A DNA stretch of 64,000 nucleotides. It comes from Pseudomonas alcaliphila JAB1. GTDB taxonomy: Bacteria; Pseudomonadota; Gammaproteobacteria; Pseudomonadales; Pseudomonadaceae. The stretch is from positions 5,266,501-5,330,500 of the forward strand of contig NZ_CP016162.1 of NCBI RefSeq assembly GCF_001941865.1, written 5' to 3'. This document shows positions 26,437-35,631 of this stretch, in pieces. Each line of letters begins with the position of its first letter. Position 1 is the stretch's first letter. The notes under the pieces are model-generated. The model was not told the origin of the DNA. It saw only the letters and a list, made by a program, of their open reading frames with translations, and did no database searches. Made by a program: the position numbers and the translations under genes.

Positions 26437-27635
26437 GGTTTGCGCACCGCCAGCAGGGTGATTGGCAGCGCCGCGCGCCAGGTGTCGAAGCCGCCCAGCG
26501 GCTGCGCCTGGGCCACAGTGAACCGCAGCAGTTCGCCACCGTGCTGCTCACGGAAGGCGACCAGCACTGCCTCGCTCTGCAGGGTCACGGCATTGGCCAG
26601 CAGGCGCCCGCCGGGCTTGAGCGCGTCCCAGCAATCATCCAGCACACCGGGTACGGTGACGCCACCGCCGATAAAGATGGCATCCGGCGCGGGCAGTCCA
26701 TCCAGCGCCTCAGGCGCGGGCCCGGCGACCAGCTGCAGGCCGGGTACGCCGAGGGCATCGCGGTTGTGGCGGATATGATCCTGACGGCCCTCGTTGGCCT
26801 CGATGGCGATGGCGCGGCAGGCCGGGTGTGCGCGCATCCACTCGATGCCGATGGAGCCACAGCCGGCACCGACATCCCACAGCAGCTCGCCGGGCAGCGG
26901 CGCCAGCCGCGCCAGGGTCACTGCGCGCACGTCGCGCTTGGTCAGTTGGCCGTCGTGGCGGTAGGCGTCGTCAGGCAGACCACAGGTCGGTGGCAGCAGG
27001 TGTGCTCCGGCGTCGGCAAGGCACTCCACGGCCAGCAGGTTGAGGTCAGCGCCGCGCGGCAAGTCCCAGCTCGCGGCCAGGCCCTCGATACGGCGCTCCT
27101 CCAGGCCGCCCAGATGCTCCAGCAGAGTCAGGCGGCTGGCACCGAAACCACGAGCGCGCAGCGCTGCGGCAACCTGCGCGGGGGTGTCACCATCGGCGCT
27201 CAACACCAGCAGGCGCGTACCGGGATAGAGACGGGCATTGAGCGTGGCCAGCGGCCGGCCGACCAAGGAGACCACCTCCACCTCCTGCAGCGGCCAGCCC
27301 AGGCGCGCCGCCGCCAGCGACACCGAAGACGGCGCAGGCAACACCTGCAACTCGTCGACCGGCACCTGGCGCGCCAGGCTGGCACCGACGCCATAGAACA
27401 TCGGATCACCGCTGGCCAGCACGCACACCGCCTCGCCGCGTCGGGCCAGCAACGGCTGCAGATCGAAGGGGCTGGGCCAGGTTTCCCGCTCGCCCGTGAT
27501 GCACGGCGGCAACAGCGCCAGCTGGCGCGGCGCACCGACGATGCGCGTGGCCGCCAGCAAGGCGCGACGCGCGGCCTTGCCCAGGCCGGGGTAGCCGTCT
27601 TCGCCGATGCCAACCAGGGTCAACCAGGGTTTCAT
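26433..27635 (-). CDS. cobL: Precorrin-6Y C5,15-methyltransferase (decarboxylating)
   Basis: A 400-aa fusion of CbiE-like and CbiT-like methyltransferases. The N-terminal half starts [15 protein letters not shown] and has the tetrapyrrole methylase [13 protein letters not shown]. The C-terminal half has the Rossmann SAM motif [18 protein letters not shown] and [15 protein letters not shown]. It methylates C5 and C15 and decarboxylates the C12 acetate side chain. It is divergent from cobG across a 288-bp gap holding a riboswitch that reads the other way. Confidence 0.95.
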   Translation of the reverse strand: MKPWLTLVGIGEDGYPGLGKAARRALLAATRIVGAPRQLALLPPCITGERETWPSPFDLQPLLARRGEAVCVLASGDPMFYGVGASLARQVPVDELQVLPAPSSVSLAAARLGWPLQEVEVVSLVGRPLATLNARLYPGTRLLVLSADGDTPAQVAAALRARGFGASRLTLLEHLGGLEERRIEGLAASWDLPRGADLNLLAVECLADAGAHLLPPTCGLPDDAYRHDGQLTKRDVRAVTLARLAPLPGELLWDVGAGCGSIGIEWMRAHPACRAIAIEANEGRQDHIRHNRDALGVPGLQLVAGPAPEALDGLPAPDAIFIGGGVTVPGVLDDCWDALKPGGRLLANAVTLQSEAVLVAFREQHGGELLRFTVAQAQPLGGFDTWRAALPITLLAVRKP

Positions 27636-27705
27636 CCACCTACCTCACAAGTAGCCGACAAGGCGCGTGTCGCGGCGCCAGGCAAAGCGGGCATAATAGC
27701 GCCTT

Positions 27706-27881
27706 CGTCGGTGCCCTTGAGTCGATACGACTCAACAGCGGGCCTAAGAGGGAATCCGGAGCGATCATCGATCGCCACCGAGCTGCCCCCGCAACTGTAA
27801 ACAGCGAGTCCAACGCAATCGGCCACTGGGTAACCGGGAAGGCGCGGCGGACCAAGACCTGTCAGCCAGGAGACCTGCCGA
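27706..27881 (+). promoter_or_regulatory. Cobalamin riboswitch controlling cobG-cobH-cobI
   Basis: GTCGGTGCCCTTGAG opens the element, then AAGAGGGAATCCGG, GAGCTGCCCCCGCAACTGTA and the B12 box GTCAGCCAGGAGACCTGCC near 27861-27879. It is a close match to the consensus and ends about 40 nt before the cobG start region, as expected for feedback control by adenosylcobalamin. Confidence 0.95.
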
Positions 27882-27923
27882 CGAACGCTGGTCGCGAGTG
27901 CCAACATCGGGCGGGGTGTACCG

Positions 27924-29303
27924 ATGCCATGGAGTCCCCTAAGGGATTTCGCTGGTTCGGTCGCCGCGTCGTTATCCACAGGTGACCGCTTGCCCACATC
28001 CGTCCGCCCTTCCGCCTGCCCCGGCCTGCTGCGCATCGTCCCCGCGCTCGATGGCGGCATCTGCCGCATCAAGCTGCCTGGCGGCGTGCTGCGCAGCGCC
28101 CAGGCGCGGGCGATTGCCGAGGCGGCCAGGCATTGTGCCAGCGGCGTACTGGAGCTGACCAACCGCAGCAACCTGCAGATTCGCGGCGTGCTTCCCGGCC
28201 AGGAAAGCGCGCTGATCGACGCCCTGCTTGGCGCCGACCTCGGCCCGCGCGTGGCCAGCGCCGACGATGTGCGCAACCTGCTGCTCAGCCCCGCCGCCGG
28301 CCTCGACCCACAGGCGCGGATGGACGTGCGCCCGCTGGCCAGCCAGTTGCTCGACCTGCTGCAGGACACCCCGGCGCTGCATGCACTGTCGCCCAAGTTC
28401 GCCCTGCAACTGGATGGCGGCGAAGCCCTGGCCATGCGCGAACACCCGCACGACCTGTGGCTGGCCGCCGAGAACGACCAGCACCTGCTGCTGGGCCTGG
28501 CCGGCTGCCCCGTCGACACGCCGCTGGCACGAGTCGAGGCGACTCAGGCGGTCGAGCTGGTGCGTCAGCTTCTACTGCTGTTCCTCGATTTGGCGACGCC
28601 CGAGCAATCGCGCATGCGCCAATTACTGGCACAGATCCCAACCGACGAGTTGCTACAACGCCTGCAGGCGCGCCTGGATTTTCCCCTGCAGCCGGCACCG
28701 GCCAATTGGCAGCCTGCCGCGACGATCAGCCGCTCGCCGGCAGGTATTTATCCACAGGCGCAGAACGGCCTGTGCATGGTGGTGGCCGGTGCGCAGTTGG
28801 GCCGTCTGCATGCCGAACAGCTGCTGACGCTCGCAGACCTCAGCGAGCGATTGGGCGACGGCGAGCTGCGCCTGACCCCCTGGCAAGGCGTGCTGCTGGG
28901 CAATGTGGCGGAGGAACAGGCCGACGAATTGCTGGCAGCACTGGGCGAACTCGGCCTGCTGACCCACATCGACGAGCCGCTGCTTGGCCTGGTCGCCTGC
29001 ACCGGCTCGGCGGCCTGCGCGCGCGGTTTAGCCGACAGCAAGCACCACGCCCTGCACCTGGCGGAGCTGCTGCGCGAAAGCGGCGCCCGTCCGCAGGTGC
29101 ATCTCAGCGCCTGCCCGCGCAGTTGCGCCAGCGCCCGCGTACAGCCCTATACCCTGCTGGCCAGCACGCCCGATCACTACCAGCTCTACCAACGCACGCC
29201 CGAGGCGCCCGGTTTCGGCCGTCTGCTGGCGCCAGCCATGACCATCGACGAGGCCGGCGCCTGGTTCGCCCGCCAACACCCCGCAGGAACACCCGATGCT
29301 TGA
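27924..29303 (+). CDS. cobG: Precorrin-3B synthase (monooxygenase)
   Basis: Up to 459 aa, a member of the nitrite/sulfite reductase family that uses a [4Fe-4S] centre and O2 to make precorrin-3B, the ring-contraction precursor of the aerobic pathway. Cluster cysteines are visible in ACTGSAACARGL and LSACPRSCASA. Conserved openings are ACPGLLRIVPALDGGICRIK and ELTNRSNLQIRG. The start is uncertain: ATG 27924 lacks a clear ribosome site, and TTG 27990 lies closer to the family N-terminus. The presence of CobG marks the pathway as oxygen-dependent. It overlaps cobH by 8 nt. Confidence 0.92.
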   Translation: MPWSPLRDFAGSVAASLSTGDRLPTSVRPSACPGLLRIVPALDGGICRIKLPGGVLRSAQARAIAEAARHCASGVLELTNRSNLQIRGVLPGQESALIDALLGADLGPRVASADDVRNLLLSPAAGLDPQARMDVRPLASQLLDLLQDTPALHALSPKFALQLDGGEALAMREHPHDLWLAAENDQHLLLGLAGCPVDTPLARVEATQAVELVRQLLLLFLDLATPEQSRMRQLLAQIPTDELLQRLQARLDFPLQPAPANWQPAATISRSPAGIYPQAQNGLCMVVAGAQLGRLHAEQLLTLADLSERLGDGELRLTPWQGVLLGNVAEEQADELLAALGELGLLTHIDEPLLGLVACTGSAACARGLADSKHHALHLAELLRESGARPQVHLSACPRSCASARVQPYTLLASTPDHYQLYQRTPEAPGFGRLLAPAMTIDEAGAWFARQHPAGTPDA

Positions 29304-29922
29304 TTACATCCGCGACGGCCAGGAAATCTACCGCCGCTCCTTCGCCACCATCCGCGCCGAGGCCAACCTCGACGGCATCCCCGCCGACCTGGAAAAACTC
29401 GCCGTACGGGTGATCCATGCCTGCGGCATGGTCGACGTGGTGGAGGATCTGCGCTTCTCCCCCGGTGCCGGCGCGGCCGGTCGTGCCGCGCTGCTGGCTG
29501 GTGCGCCGATTCTCTGCGATGCGCGCATGGTCGCCGAGGGCATCACCCGCCCGCGCCTGCCGGCGAACAACCAGGTGATCTGCACCCTGCACGACGCCGG
29601 CGTGCCGGAACTGGCCCGCGAAGTCGGTAATACTCGCTCGGCGGTGGCCCTGGAGCACTGGCGCGAACACCTGGAAGGCAGCGTGGTGGTGATCGGCAAC
29701 GCGCCCACGGCGCTGTTCTACCTGCTGGAAATGCTCGACGCCGGCGCGCCGAAGCCGGCACTGATCATCGGCATGCCGGTGGGCTTTATCGGCGCGGCGG
29801 AATCCAAGGACGCCCTGGCCGCAGACAGCCGTGGCGTGCCCTACGTGATCGTCCGTGGTCGCCGTGGCGGCAGCGCCATGGCGGTGGCGGCGGTCAACGC
29901 CCTCGCCTCGGAGGTGGAATGA
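29296..29922 (+). CDS. cobH: Precorrin-8X methylmutase
   Basis: A 208-aa CobH/CbiC enzyme that moves the C11 methyl to C12 to give hydrogenobyrinic acid. Motifs are [17 protein letters not shown] (active-site His), [12 protein letters not shown] and [15 protein letters not shown]. The start overlaps cobG and the stop overlaps cobI by 4 nt, giving a compact cobG-cobH-cobI operon behind the riboswitch. Confidence 0.95.
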   Translation: MLDYIRDGQEIYRRSFATIRAEANLDGIPADLEKLAVRVIHACGMVDVVEDLRFSPGAGAAGRAALLAGAPILCDARMVAEGITRPRLPANNQVICTLHDAGVPELAREVGNTRSAVALEHWREHLEGSVVVIGNAPTALFYLLEMLDAGAPKPALIIGMPVGFIGAAESKDALAADSRGVPYVIVRGRRGGSAMAVAAVNALASEVE

Positions 29923-30662
29923 TGGCCGGTCGTCTGCTCGGTCTCGGCGTCGGCCCTGGCGACCCCGAGCTGCTTACCCTCAAGGCGCTGCGCCTGCTCA
30001 AAAGCGCGCCGGTGGTGGCCTACTTCGTGGCCAAGGCCAAGCACAACGCCGGCCACGGCGGCAATGCCTTCGGCATCATCGAAGAGCACCTGGACGCCGC
30101 CCAACAGCGCCTGCCGCTGGTCTACCCGGTGACCACCGAGAAGCTCGCCCCGCCGCTGTCCTACGAGGATGTGATCGCCGACTTCTACGACACCTGCGCA
30201 CAGCAGATCGCCCAGTTGCTGGACGCCGGCCAGGACGTGGCGGTGATCTGCGAAGGCGACCCGTTCTTCTACGGCTCCTACATGTACCTGCATGACCGCC
30301 TGGCCGACCGCTACGAAGTGGAAGTGGTGCCTGGCGTGTGCTCGATGCTCGGCTGCGCCTCGGTGCTCGGCACGCCGCTGGTGTACCGCAACCAGAGCTT
30401 GAGCGTGCTCTCCGGCGTGCTGCCGGAAGACGAGCTGGAACAGCGCCTGCGCGACGCCGAAGCGGCGGTGGTGATGAAGCTCGGGCGCAACTTCGACAAG
30501 GTGCGCCGCGTGCTGCGCAAGCTCGGTCTGGACGACCGCGCCCATTACGTCGAACGCGCGACCATGGCCAGCCAGAAGATCGTCGCGCTGGACGAGGTGG
30601 AGCCGATGGATTCGCCGTATTTCTCGATGATTCTGGTGCCCGGCCAGAAATGGCGGGGGTGA
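29919..30662 (+). CDS. cobI: Precorrin-2 C20-methyltransferase
   Basis: A 247-aa tetrapyrrole methylase with the SAM-binding [17 protein letters not shown] at the N-terminus, [18 protein letters not shown] and [14 protein letters not shown]. It methylates C20 of precorrin-2 to form precorrin-3A. It overlaps cobH by 4 nt. A palindromic repeat cluster separates it from the next cobalamin gene. Confidence 0.95.
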   Translation: MMAGRLLGLGVGPGDPELLTLKALRLLKSAPVVAYFVAKAKHNAGHGGNAFGIIEEHLDAAQQRLPLVYPVTTEKLAPPLSYEDVIADFYDTCAQQIAQLLDAGQDVAVICEGDPFFYGSYMYLHDRLADRYEVEVVPGVCSMLGCASVLGTPLVYRNQSLSVLSGVLPEDELEQRLRDAEAAVVMKLGRNFDKVRRVLRKLGLDDRAHYVERATMASQKIVALDEVEPMDSPYFSMILVPGQKWRG

Positions 30663-30671
30663 GACACCCGA

Positions 30672-30896
30672 TATGCTTGCCTCCCCTCTCCCGCTTGCGG
30701 GAGAGGGGCCGGGGGAGAGGGTTGGGCCAGTAACTCCGTGTCGCCTGAGCCGCCCTCTCCCCAACCCTCTCCCATAAATGGGAGAGGGAGCAGTCCGTGT
30801 ATGAACGAAGCAATTCATTTACCTCAACACACAGGACTCAGCTCGTAGCCCGGATGTAATCCGGGAAACCCATTCCCCGGATTGCATCCGGGCTAC
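30672..30896. repeat. Palindromic repeat cluster between cobI and cbiG-cobJ
   Basis: Contains CTCCCGCTTGCGGGAG within CCCCTCTCC-type arms (about 30685-30720), CCCTCTCCCATAAATGGGAG near 30770-30790, and 30845-30896 bounded by GTAGCCCGGATG and CATCCGGGCTAC. No coding sequence is seen in this 246-bp gap. The last repeat ends 12 nt before the cobJ start codon and would leave the ribosome site next to a strong stem. Confidence 0.7.
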
Positions 30897-30908
30897 AGGA
30901 TTTACCGC

Positions 30909-32558
30909 ATGAACATCGTCATCCTCGGCGCCAGCGCGCTGGCCACTGCACAACGTCTCAAGGCGCTTTATCCACAGGCGGTGATCCACGGCCTGCGCGG
31001 GCGCGCCGACGGCGCCGAGCGCCACTACGACGAGTTCGGCGAGACCCTGCGCGCCCTGTATCGCACTGGCCAGCCGCTTGTGGTGCTATGCGCCGCCGGG
31101 ATCGTCATCCGTAGCCTGGCCGCGCTGCTGGCGGAAAAGGGCGCCGAGCCGCCGGTACTGGCCCTGGCCGAAGACGGCAGCGCGGTGGTGCCGCTGCTCG
31201 GCGGCCTGGCCGGGGTCAACCGCTTGGCCCGCGAGATCGCCGCCTACCTGGGCGTAGCGCCGGCCATCACCACCAGTGGCGAGCTGCGCTTCGGCACCTG
31301 CCTGCTGGAGCCGCCAGCCGGTTATGCCCTGGCCGACCTGCAGCAGGGCAAGCGCTTCGTCAGCGACCTGCTCGGCGGCGAAAGCGTGCGTATCGAAGGC
31401 CAGGCGCCCTGGCTGGAGGCGGCGCAGCTGCCAGTAGATAAGACCGCGTCGCGGGTTATCCATGTCACCGCCGAGCAACGTCCACCGAGGGCCGACGAAC
31501 TGTTGATCCACCCGCGCTGCGCAGCCGCGTTGATCGAACGCCCCGGCGCCGACCTACCGACCCGCCTGCAGCAGGCGCTGAGCGATGCCAACCTGGCGCC
31601 GCAAGCGCTGGCCGTTCTGCTCGCGGACAAAGCCTGGATGGCCAACGCCGACCTGCACGCAGCGGCACGCGAACAGAACCTTCCGCTGCGCTTTATTCAC
31701 AGCACAGCCGAGCTGCCGCCCGGACGCCATGTCGGCGATGGCCTGCGCCTGCTGCTGGGTGAACAGCCGCTGGATATCGAACGCCTCGGCCAGCGCCGTG
31801 GCCGCCTCAGCGTGGTCGGCCTCGGCCCCGGTGCAGCCGAGCATATGACCCCCGCCGTGCGCCGCGCCCTCGACGAGGCCGAAGATCTGCTCGGCTACGA
31901 CACCTACGTGAAGATGGCCGGCCCGCTGCGCGCCGATCAATGCCTACACCCCAGCGACAACCGCGAGGAACTGCAGCGCGCCGCACATGCCTTCGAGTTG
32001 GCCGCCAGCGGCCGCCGGGTGGTGATGATCTCCTCCGGCGACCCCGGCGTGTTCGCCATGGCCGCCGCCGTGATGGAGGCGCTGGAAAGCCCGCAAAGCG
32101 AGGCCTGGCACGGCGTCGAGCTGGAGGTGCTGCCGGGCGTCTCCGCTGCTCTGGCCACCGCCGCCAAGGCCGGCGCGCCGCTGGGTCACGACTTCTGCCT
32201 GATATCCCTGTCCGACAACCTCAAGCCCTGGGCGGTGATCGAAAAACGCCTGCAGCACGCCGCCGCCGCGGATCTGGCCATGGCCTTCTACAACCCGATC
32301 TCCAAGTCCCGCCCCTGGCAGCTCGGTCGCGCCCTGGAACTGCTGCGCCAGCACCGCGAACCGCAGACCCTGGTGGTACTCGGCCGCGATATCGGCCGTC
32401 CCGCCGAAGCCCTGCGCAACCTCACCCTCGGCGAGCTGACGCCGGAGATGGTCGACATGCGCACCCTGGTGATCATCGGCTCCAGCCAGACCCGCCGCTT
32501 CCCCCGTGCCGATGGCGGCGAGTGGGTCTATACGCCGCGCTGGTATCCCGATCTGTAG
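30909..32558 (+). CDS. cobJ: CbiG-CobJ fusion: precorrin-3B C17-methyltransferase
   Basis: A 549-aa two-part protein. Residues 1-290 are CbiG-like, and residues from about 298 are a CobJ methylase (LSVVGLGPGAAEHMTPAVRR, MISSGDPGVFAMAAAVM, FYNPISKSR). CobJ methylates C17 and contracts the ring. In the CbiG part the usual GHxGGAN loop reads LLGGLAGVNRLA (about 97-107), lacking the His, so lactone-opening activity is doubtful. That activity belongs to the anaerobic route, while this locus has the aerobic cobG and cobF. The start at 30909 gives the family N-terminus MNIVILGASA. The TAG stop is the second to fourth base of a palindromic repeat. Confidence 0.94.
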   Translation: MNIVILGASALATAQRLKALYPQAVIHGLRGRADGAERHYDEFGETLRALYRTGQPLVVLCAAGIVIRSLAALLAEKGAEPPVLALAEDGSAVVPLLGGLAGVNRLAREIAAYLGVAPAITTSGELRFGTCLLEPPAGYALADLQQGKRFVSDLLGGESVRIEGQAPWLEAAQLPVDKTASRVIHVTAEQRPPRADELLIHPRCAAALIERPGADLPTRLQQALSDANLAPQALAVLLADKAWMANADLHAAAREQNLPLRFIHSTAELPPGRHVGDGLRLLLGEQPLDIERLGQRRGRLSVVGLGPGAAEHMTPAVRRALDEAEDLLGYDTYVKMAGPLRADQCLHPSDNREELQRAAHAFELAASGRRVVMISSGDPGVFAMAAAVMEALESPQSEAWHGVELEVLPGVSAALATAAKAGAPLGHDFCLISLSDNLKPWAVIEKRLQHAAAADLAMAFYNPISKSRPWQLGRALELLRQHREPQTLVVLGRDIGRPAEALRNLTLGELTPEMVDMRTLVIIGSSQTRRFPRADGGEWVYTPRWYPDL

Positions 32559-32900
32559 GAGCCCGCTTGCGGGCGATACAGCACCATCGGATACCTTGAT
32601 CGCCGGCAAGCCGGCTCCTACGAAAAGCGCGTCTGCGCGCACCTTACAGACCCACGCACCAAGTGCCGGTATCCCAACCCGTAGGAGCCCGCTTGCGGGC
32701 GATCCAGCACCGTCGGACACCTTGATCGCCGGCAAGCCGGCTCCTACGAAAAGCGCGTCTGCGCACACCTTACAGACCCACGCACCAAGTGCCGGTATCC
32801 CAACCCGTAGGAGCCCGCTTGCGGGCGATCCGGCACCGTCGAACACCTTGATCGCCGGCAAGCCGGCTCCTACGAACGGCGCGTCTGCACAAACCTTCTA
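32555..32900. repeat. Tandem array, three copies of a 126-bp unit
   Basis: Copies begin with GTAGGAGCCCGCTTGCGGGC at 32555, 32681 and 32807; the last is partial and ends near 32900. Each unit is a GTAGGAGC...GCTCCTAC palindrome (two stems, GCCCGCTTGCGGGC and GCCGGCAAGCCGGC) plus a spacer ending in CGGTATCCCAACCC. The spacer end resembles the last codons of cobJ (TGGTATCCCGATCT), so the duplicated block appears to have been cut at the gene's 3' end. It fills the whole gap up to the AraC-type gene. Confidence 0.9.
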
Positions 32901-32958
32901 GTCCTGTTCGCCGAACGCGGTAAGCTCAAGCGTTCACAGCACAAACGGGCAACAGGCG

Positions 32959-33801
32959 ATGAACGCGCAATCTTGGGTCGACCTCAAGCAGGATGCCGAT
33001 ACCGGCATCGAGGTGATCCGTGCGCATTTCGAGGGCCACGCCTACGACCCGCACTGGCACGACAGCTACCTGATCGGCTTTACCGAGCAGGGCGTGCAGC
33101 AGTTCCACTGCCGCCGTGCGCTGTTCAGCAGCGTGCCGGGGCAGACCTTCTTCCTCGGGCCCGGCGATATTCACGACGGCCATGCGCCGGCACCGGGCGG
33201 TTTCACCTACTCCACGCTCTATCTCGAGCCGATCTGGCTGCAGCGTGCGCTGCCGGCGTTGTTCGAGCAGGCGCCTGGCGACTGCCTGCCCGGCGTGCCG
33301 CGCACCCAGCCGGACGACCCCGGCCTGCTGCCGTGCATCGCCAACGCCCTGCAGGCATTACGCGACGGAGAGCCACGCATGGTGCGCGACGCAGCACTCG
33401 ATGCGCTGCTGGAACGCATCTCGCGCAGCCTGCACTGGCGCCAGCGCCTGCCGGGTAATCCGCAGATTCCCAGCGTGGCCCTGCGCGCCCGCGACTACCT
33501 GCACGCGCATTTTCAGCAGAACATCGGCCTCGACGAACTGGCGCGAGTCTGCGGCGTCGACCGCTTCCGCCTGAGCCGTGCGTTCAAGGCCGCCTTCGGC
33601 ATCGCCCCACACGGCTACCTGATCCAGCTGCGCCTGGTGCGCGCCCGCCGGCTGCTGGCCCTCGGCACGGCACCGGCGGATGTCGCCAGCGACCTGGGCT
33701 TCGCCGACCAGAGTCACCTGGGCCGCTGGTTCCGCCGCGCCAACGGCCTTACCCCGGGCGCCTACCGCAGCCTCTGCACAAAGCTTCAAGACCACGGATA
33801 G
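32959..33801 (+). CDS. AraC-family transcriptional regulator
   Basis: A 280-aa regulator with an N-terminal cupin-like sensor (HDSYLIGFTEQGVQQFHCRR) and a C-terminal double HTH (FQQNIGLDELARVCGVDRFR and GTAPADVASDLGFADQSHLG, ending RRANGLTPGAYR). It lies 74 bp before a LysE-type exporter gene on the same strand, a common pairing in which the regulator controls export of an amino acid or related compound. The start MNAQSWVDLKQDAD is preceded by AACAGGCG. Effector unknown. Confidence 0.9.
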   Translation: MNAQSWVDLKQDADTGIEVIRAHFEGHAYDPHWHDSYLIGFTEQGVQQFHCRRALFSSVPGQTFFLGPGDIHDGHAPAPGGFTYSTLYLEPIWLQRALPALFEQAPGDCLPGVPRTQPDDPGLLPCIANALQALRDGEPRMVRDAALDALLERISRSLHWRQRLPGNPQIPSVALRARDYLHAHFQQNIGLDELARVCGVDRFRLSRAFKAAFGIAPHGYLIQLRLVRARRLLALGTAPADVASDLGFADQSHLGRWFRRANGLTPGAYRSLCTKLQDHG

Positions 33802-33875
33802 ACCGAGCCGGACAATCGCGCCATACCCGATATGGAGCGATGCCCGATGCCCTTCACTGCTCAACGAGCGCGGCC

Positions 33876-34475
33876 ATGAACCAGTGGCTGCCCTTCATCC
33901 TCTTCGCCTCAGTGGCGTCGATCACCCCCGGCCCGACCAACCTGCTGATCCTCGGCAGCGCCGCCCGCTTCGGCCTGTCCATCGCCCTGGCCATCGCCTT
34001 GGGCGCCAGCCTCGCTGCCAGTCTGATGCTGCTGGTGGTTGGCCTGGGCCTCGGCGAACTACTGGCCCGCGCCCCGCTGATGCAGACGGCGATGACCTGG
34101 GCCGGCGCGGCCTGGATCAGCTGGATGGCCTGCAAGCTCATGCGCACCGAAGCTGCCGGCCTGGACGAGCGCAGCGTCGACCGGCGCCAGGGCTTCGCCC
34201 AGGGCGCCGGCCTGCAACTGATCAACCCCAAGACCTGGCTGATGAGCGTCTCGGTCACGGCGATCTTCCTCGACGGCCAGGCCTCGTTCGGCGCGGTGGC
34301 GAGCTACGCGGCGCTGTTCCTGCTGGTGTCCACGCCCTGCCTGCTGGCCTGGGGTGTGCTGGGCGCCGGCGGCGCGCGCCTGTTGCGGCAACCGGCCAGG
34401 CTGCTGCTGTTCAACCGCTGCATGGCCATTTTACTGCTCGCTTCGGTGTGGCTGCCGCTGCTGGCAAGCCTGTAG
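33876..34475 (+). CDS. LysE-family amino acid exporter
   Basis: A 199-aa membrane protein with about six hydrophobic segments and the LysE/RhtB opening ASITPGPTNLLILGSAARFG. It also has LINPKTWLMSVSVTAIFL in the middle. The start at 33876 (MNQWLPFILF) is chosen by family comparison; an ATG at 33840 would add 12 polar residues. It follows the AraC-type gene. Its TAG stop (34473-34475) lies in the GTAGG end of a palindromic repeat. Likely exports an amino acid or analogue; substrate unknown. Confidence 0.85.
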   Translation: MNQWLPFILFASVASITPGPTNLLILGSAARFGLSIALAIALGASLAASLMLLVVGLGLGELLARAPLMQTAMTWAGAAWISWMACKLMRTEAAGLDERSVDRRQGFAQGAGLQLINPKTWLMSVSVTAIFLDGQASFGAVASYAALFLLVSTPCLLAWGVLGAGGARLLRQPARLLLFNRCMAILLLASVWLPLLASL

Positions 34476-34560
34476 GTGCGCCGCCCCGGCGCGAAGCGAT
34501 TGCGGCGATGCCGCGATACCGAGTTTATCCGCGGCATTCGCCGCGGGGCGCGGCTCCTAC
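34472..34560. repeat. Palindromic repeat providing stop codons to two convergent genes
   Basis: One end is GTAGGTGCGCCGCCCCGGCG and the other GGGGCGCGGCTCCTAC. The left TAG (34473-34475) ends the LysE gene on plus and the right CTA (34557-34559) is the TAG stop of the regulator on minus. The loop contains a further stem around GCGGCATTCGCCGC. It probably also works as a bidirectional terminator-like structure. Confidence 0.85.
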
Positions 34561-35537
34561 AACACACCACCCTGACGGCGGAAGGTGCCGGGCGCCACGC
34601 CGAAACGCTGGCGGAACAGCTTGCCCAGGTGGCTGGCATCGCCGACGCCGATCTCGTCGGCGAGTTGCGCCAGGCTGTGGCTGGAGTTGAGCAGGCGCCA
34701 GCGCACGTGCTGCAGGCGCAGCTCGTTCCAGTATTCGCGTGCGCTCATACCCTGGCTGGCGTGGAATAGGCGATCCAGCTGACGCCGGCCGATGCCAACG
34801 CTCGCCGCCAGCTGCTCGATGCCATCGGCACTGGCCAGGCCGTGACGCATCAGGGCGATGGCGCGGTCGACATGGCGCTCACCGCTCGGCGTGGTGTGCA
34901 GCGAACGCAGCGCATGCTGGCCGCTGCGCGTCTCGTCCACCAGCATGTCGGCCAGGCCCTTGAGCGCCCGCGCCCGGCCGCTGCCCTGGGCCAACAGCTC
35001 CACCGCCAGGTCGATGGCCGCCGTGCCGCCAGCGCAGGAGATACGCGCGCCATCGAAGCAGTACAGGCGCTCGCGGGCTAGGCGCAAGTTCGGGAAGCTG
35101 GCACGGAATTCCGCCTCATGGCGCCAGTGCACTGCCACCCGATGACCGTCGAGCAGGCCGCAGGCGGCGAGCAGGAAGCTGGCATTGTCGATCGCCACCA
35201 GTTTCACTCCGGTGCGTGCGGCGCGACGCAGCAACGGCTGGTAAGCCGGCGCCAGCGCGGCAGTGGCCTGCGCGTTGCGCCCACCGAACAGCACCAGATA
35301 GTCGTAGTCGGCCAGCTTCAGCTCGTCCGGCGTGGCCTCGATACGCAGCGCCGCACCGCTGCTGGACAGCACATGCCCTGGCTGCAGGCCGAGAATCGTC
35401 CAGGCGCAATAGCGCTGGCGGCTGTAGTCCTCGTCGTCGGCGCTGAAGCGCAACTTGTCGAGAAAACCACCGAACGGCAGCAGGGCAAATTCCGGCAGGG
35501 GCAGCAAGAGAAAACGCAGGTCGGGGCTTTCGGCCAT
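34557..35537 (-). CDS. GlxA-type AraC regulator with DJ-1/PfpI domain
   Basis: A 326-aa regulator with an N-terminal DJ-1/PfpI-like domain (FLLLPLPEFALLPFGGFLDK, VLFGGRNAQATAALAP, VAIDNASFLLAACGLLDG) and a C-terminal AraC HTH pair (SADGIEQLAASVGIGRRQLD, SLAQLADEIGVGDASHLGKL). This architecture is used by regulators of glycine betaine, carnitine and arginine catabolism. The start at 35537 (MAESPDLRF) fits the family. It is divergent from a second LysE-type exporter gene with a 94-bp gap and probably regulates it. The stop is in a palindromic repeat. Confidence 0.88.
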   Translation of the reverse strand: MAESPDLRFLLLPLPEFALLPFGGFLDKLRFSADDEDYSRQRYCAWTILGLQPGHVLSSSGAALRIEATPDELKLADYDYLVLFGGRNAQATAALAPAYQPLLRRAARTGVKLVAIDNASFLLAACGLLDGHRVAVHWRHEAEFRASFPNLRLARERLYCFDGARISCAGGTAAIDLAVELLAQGSGRARALKGLADMLVDETRSGQHALRSLHTTPSGERHVDRAIALMRHGLASADGIEQLAASVGIGRRQLDRLFHASQGMSAREYWNELRLQHVRWRLLNSSHSLAQLADEIGVGDASHLGKLFRQRFGVAPGTFRRQGGVL

Positions 35538-35631
35538 GTGATGTCCAGAATCAACCGTTAGATAGCCAGAATCTACCTCATTCAAGTACCTGTCGCCGAC
35601 TAGACTGGCCGCGCCCAAACAGGAGACCCGC

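Noticed and set aside
32555..32900. CRISPR-like array
   Set aside because: The period is 126 bp with near-identical whole units, no short repeats with unique spacers, and no cas genes.
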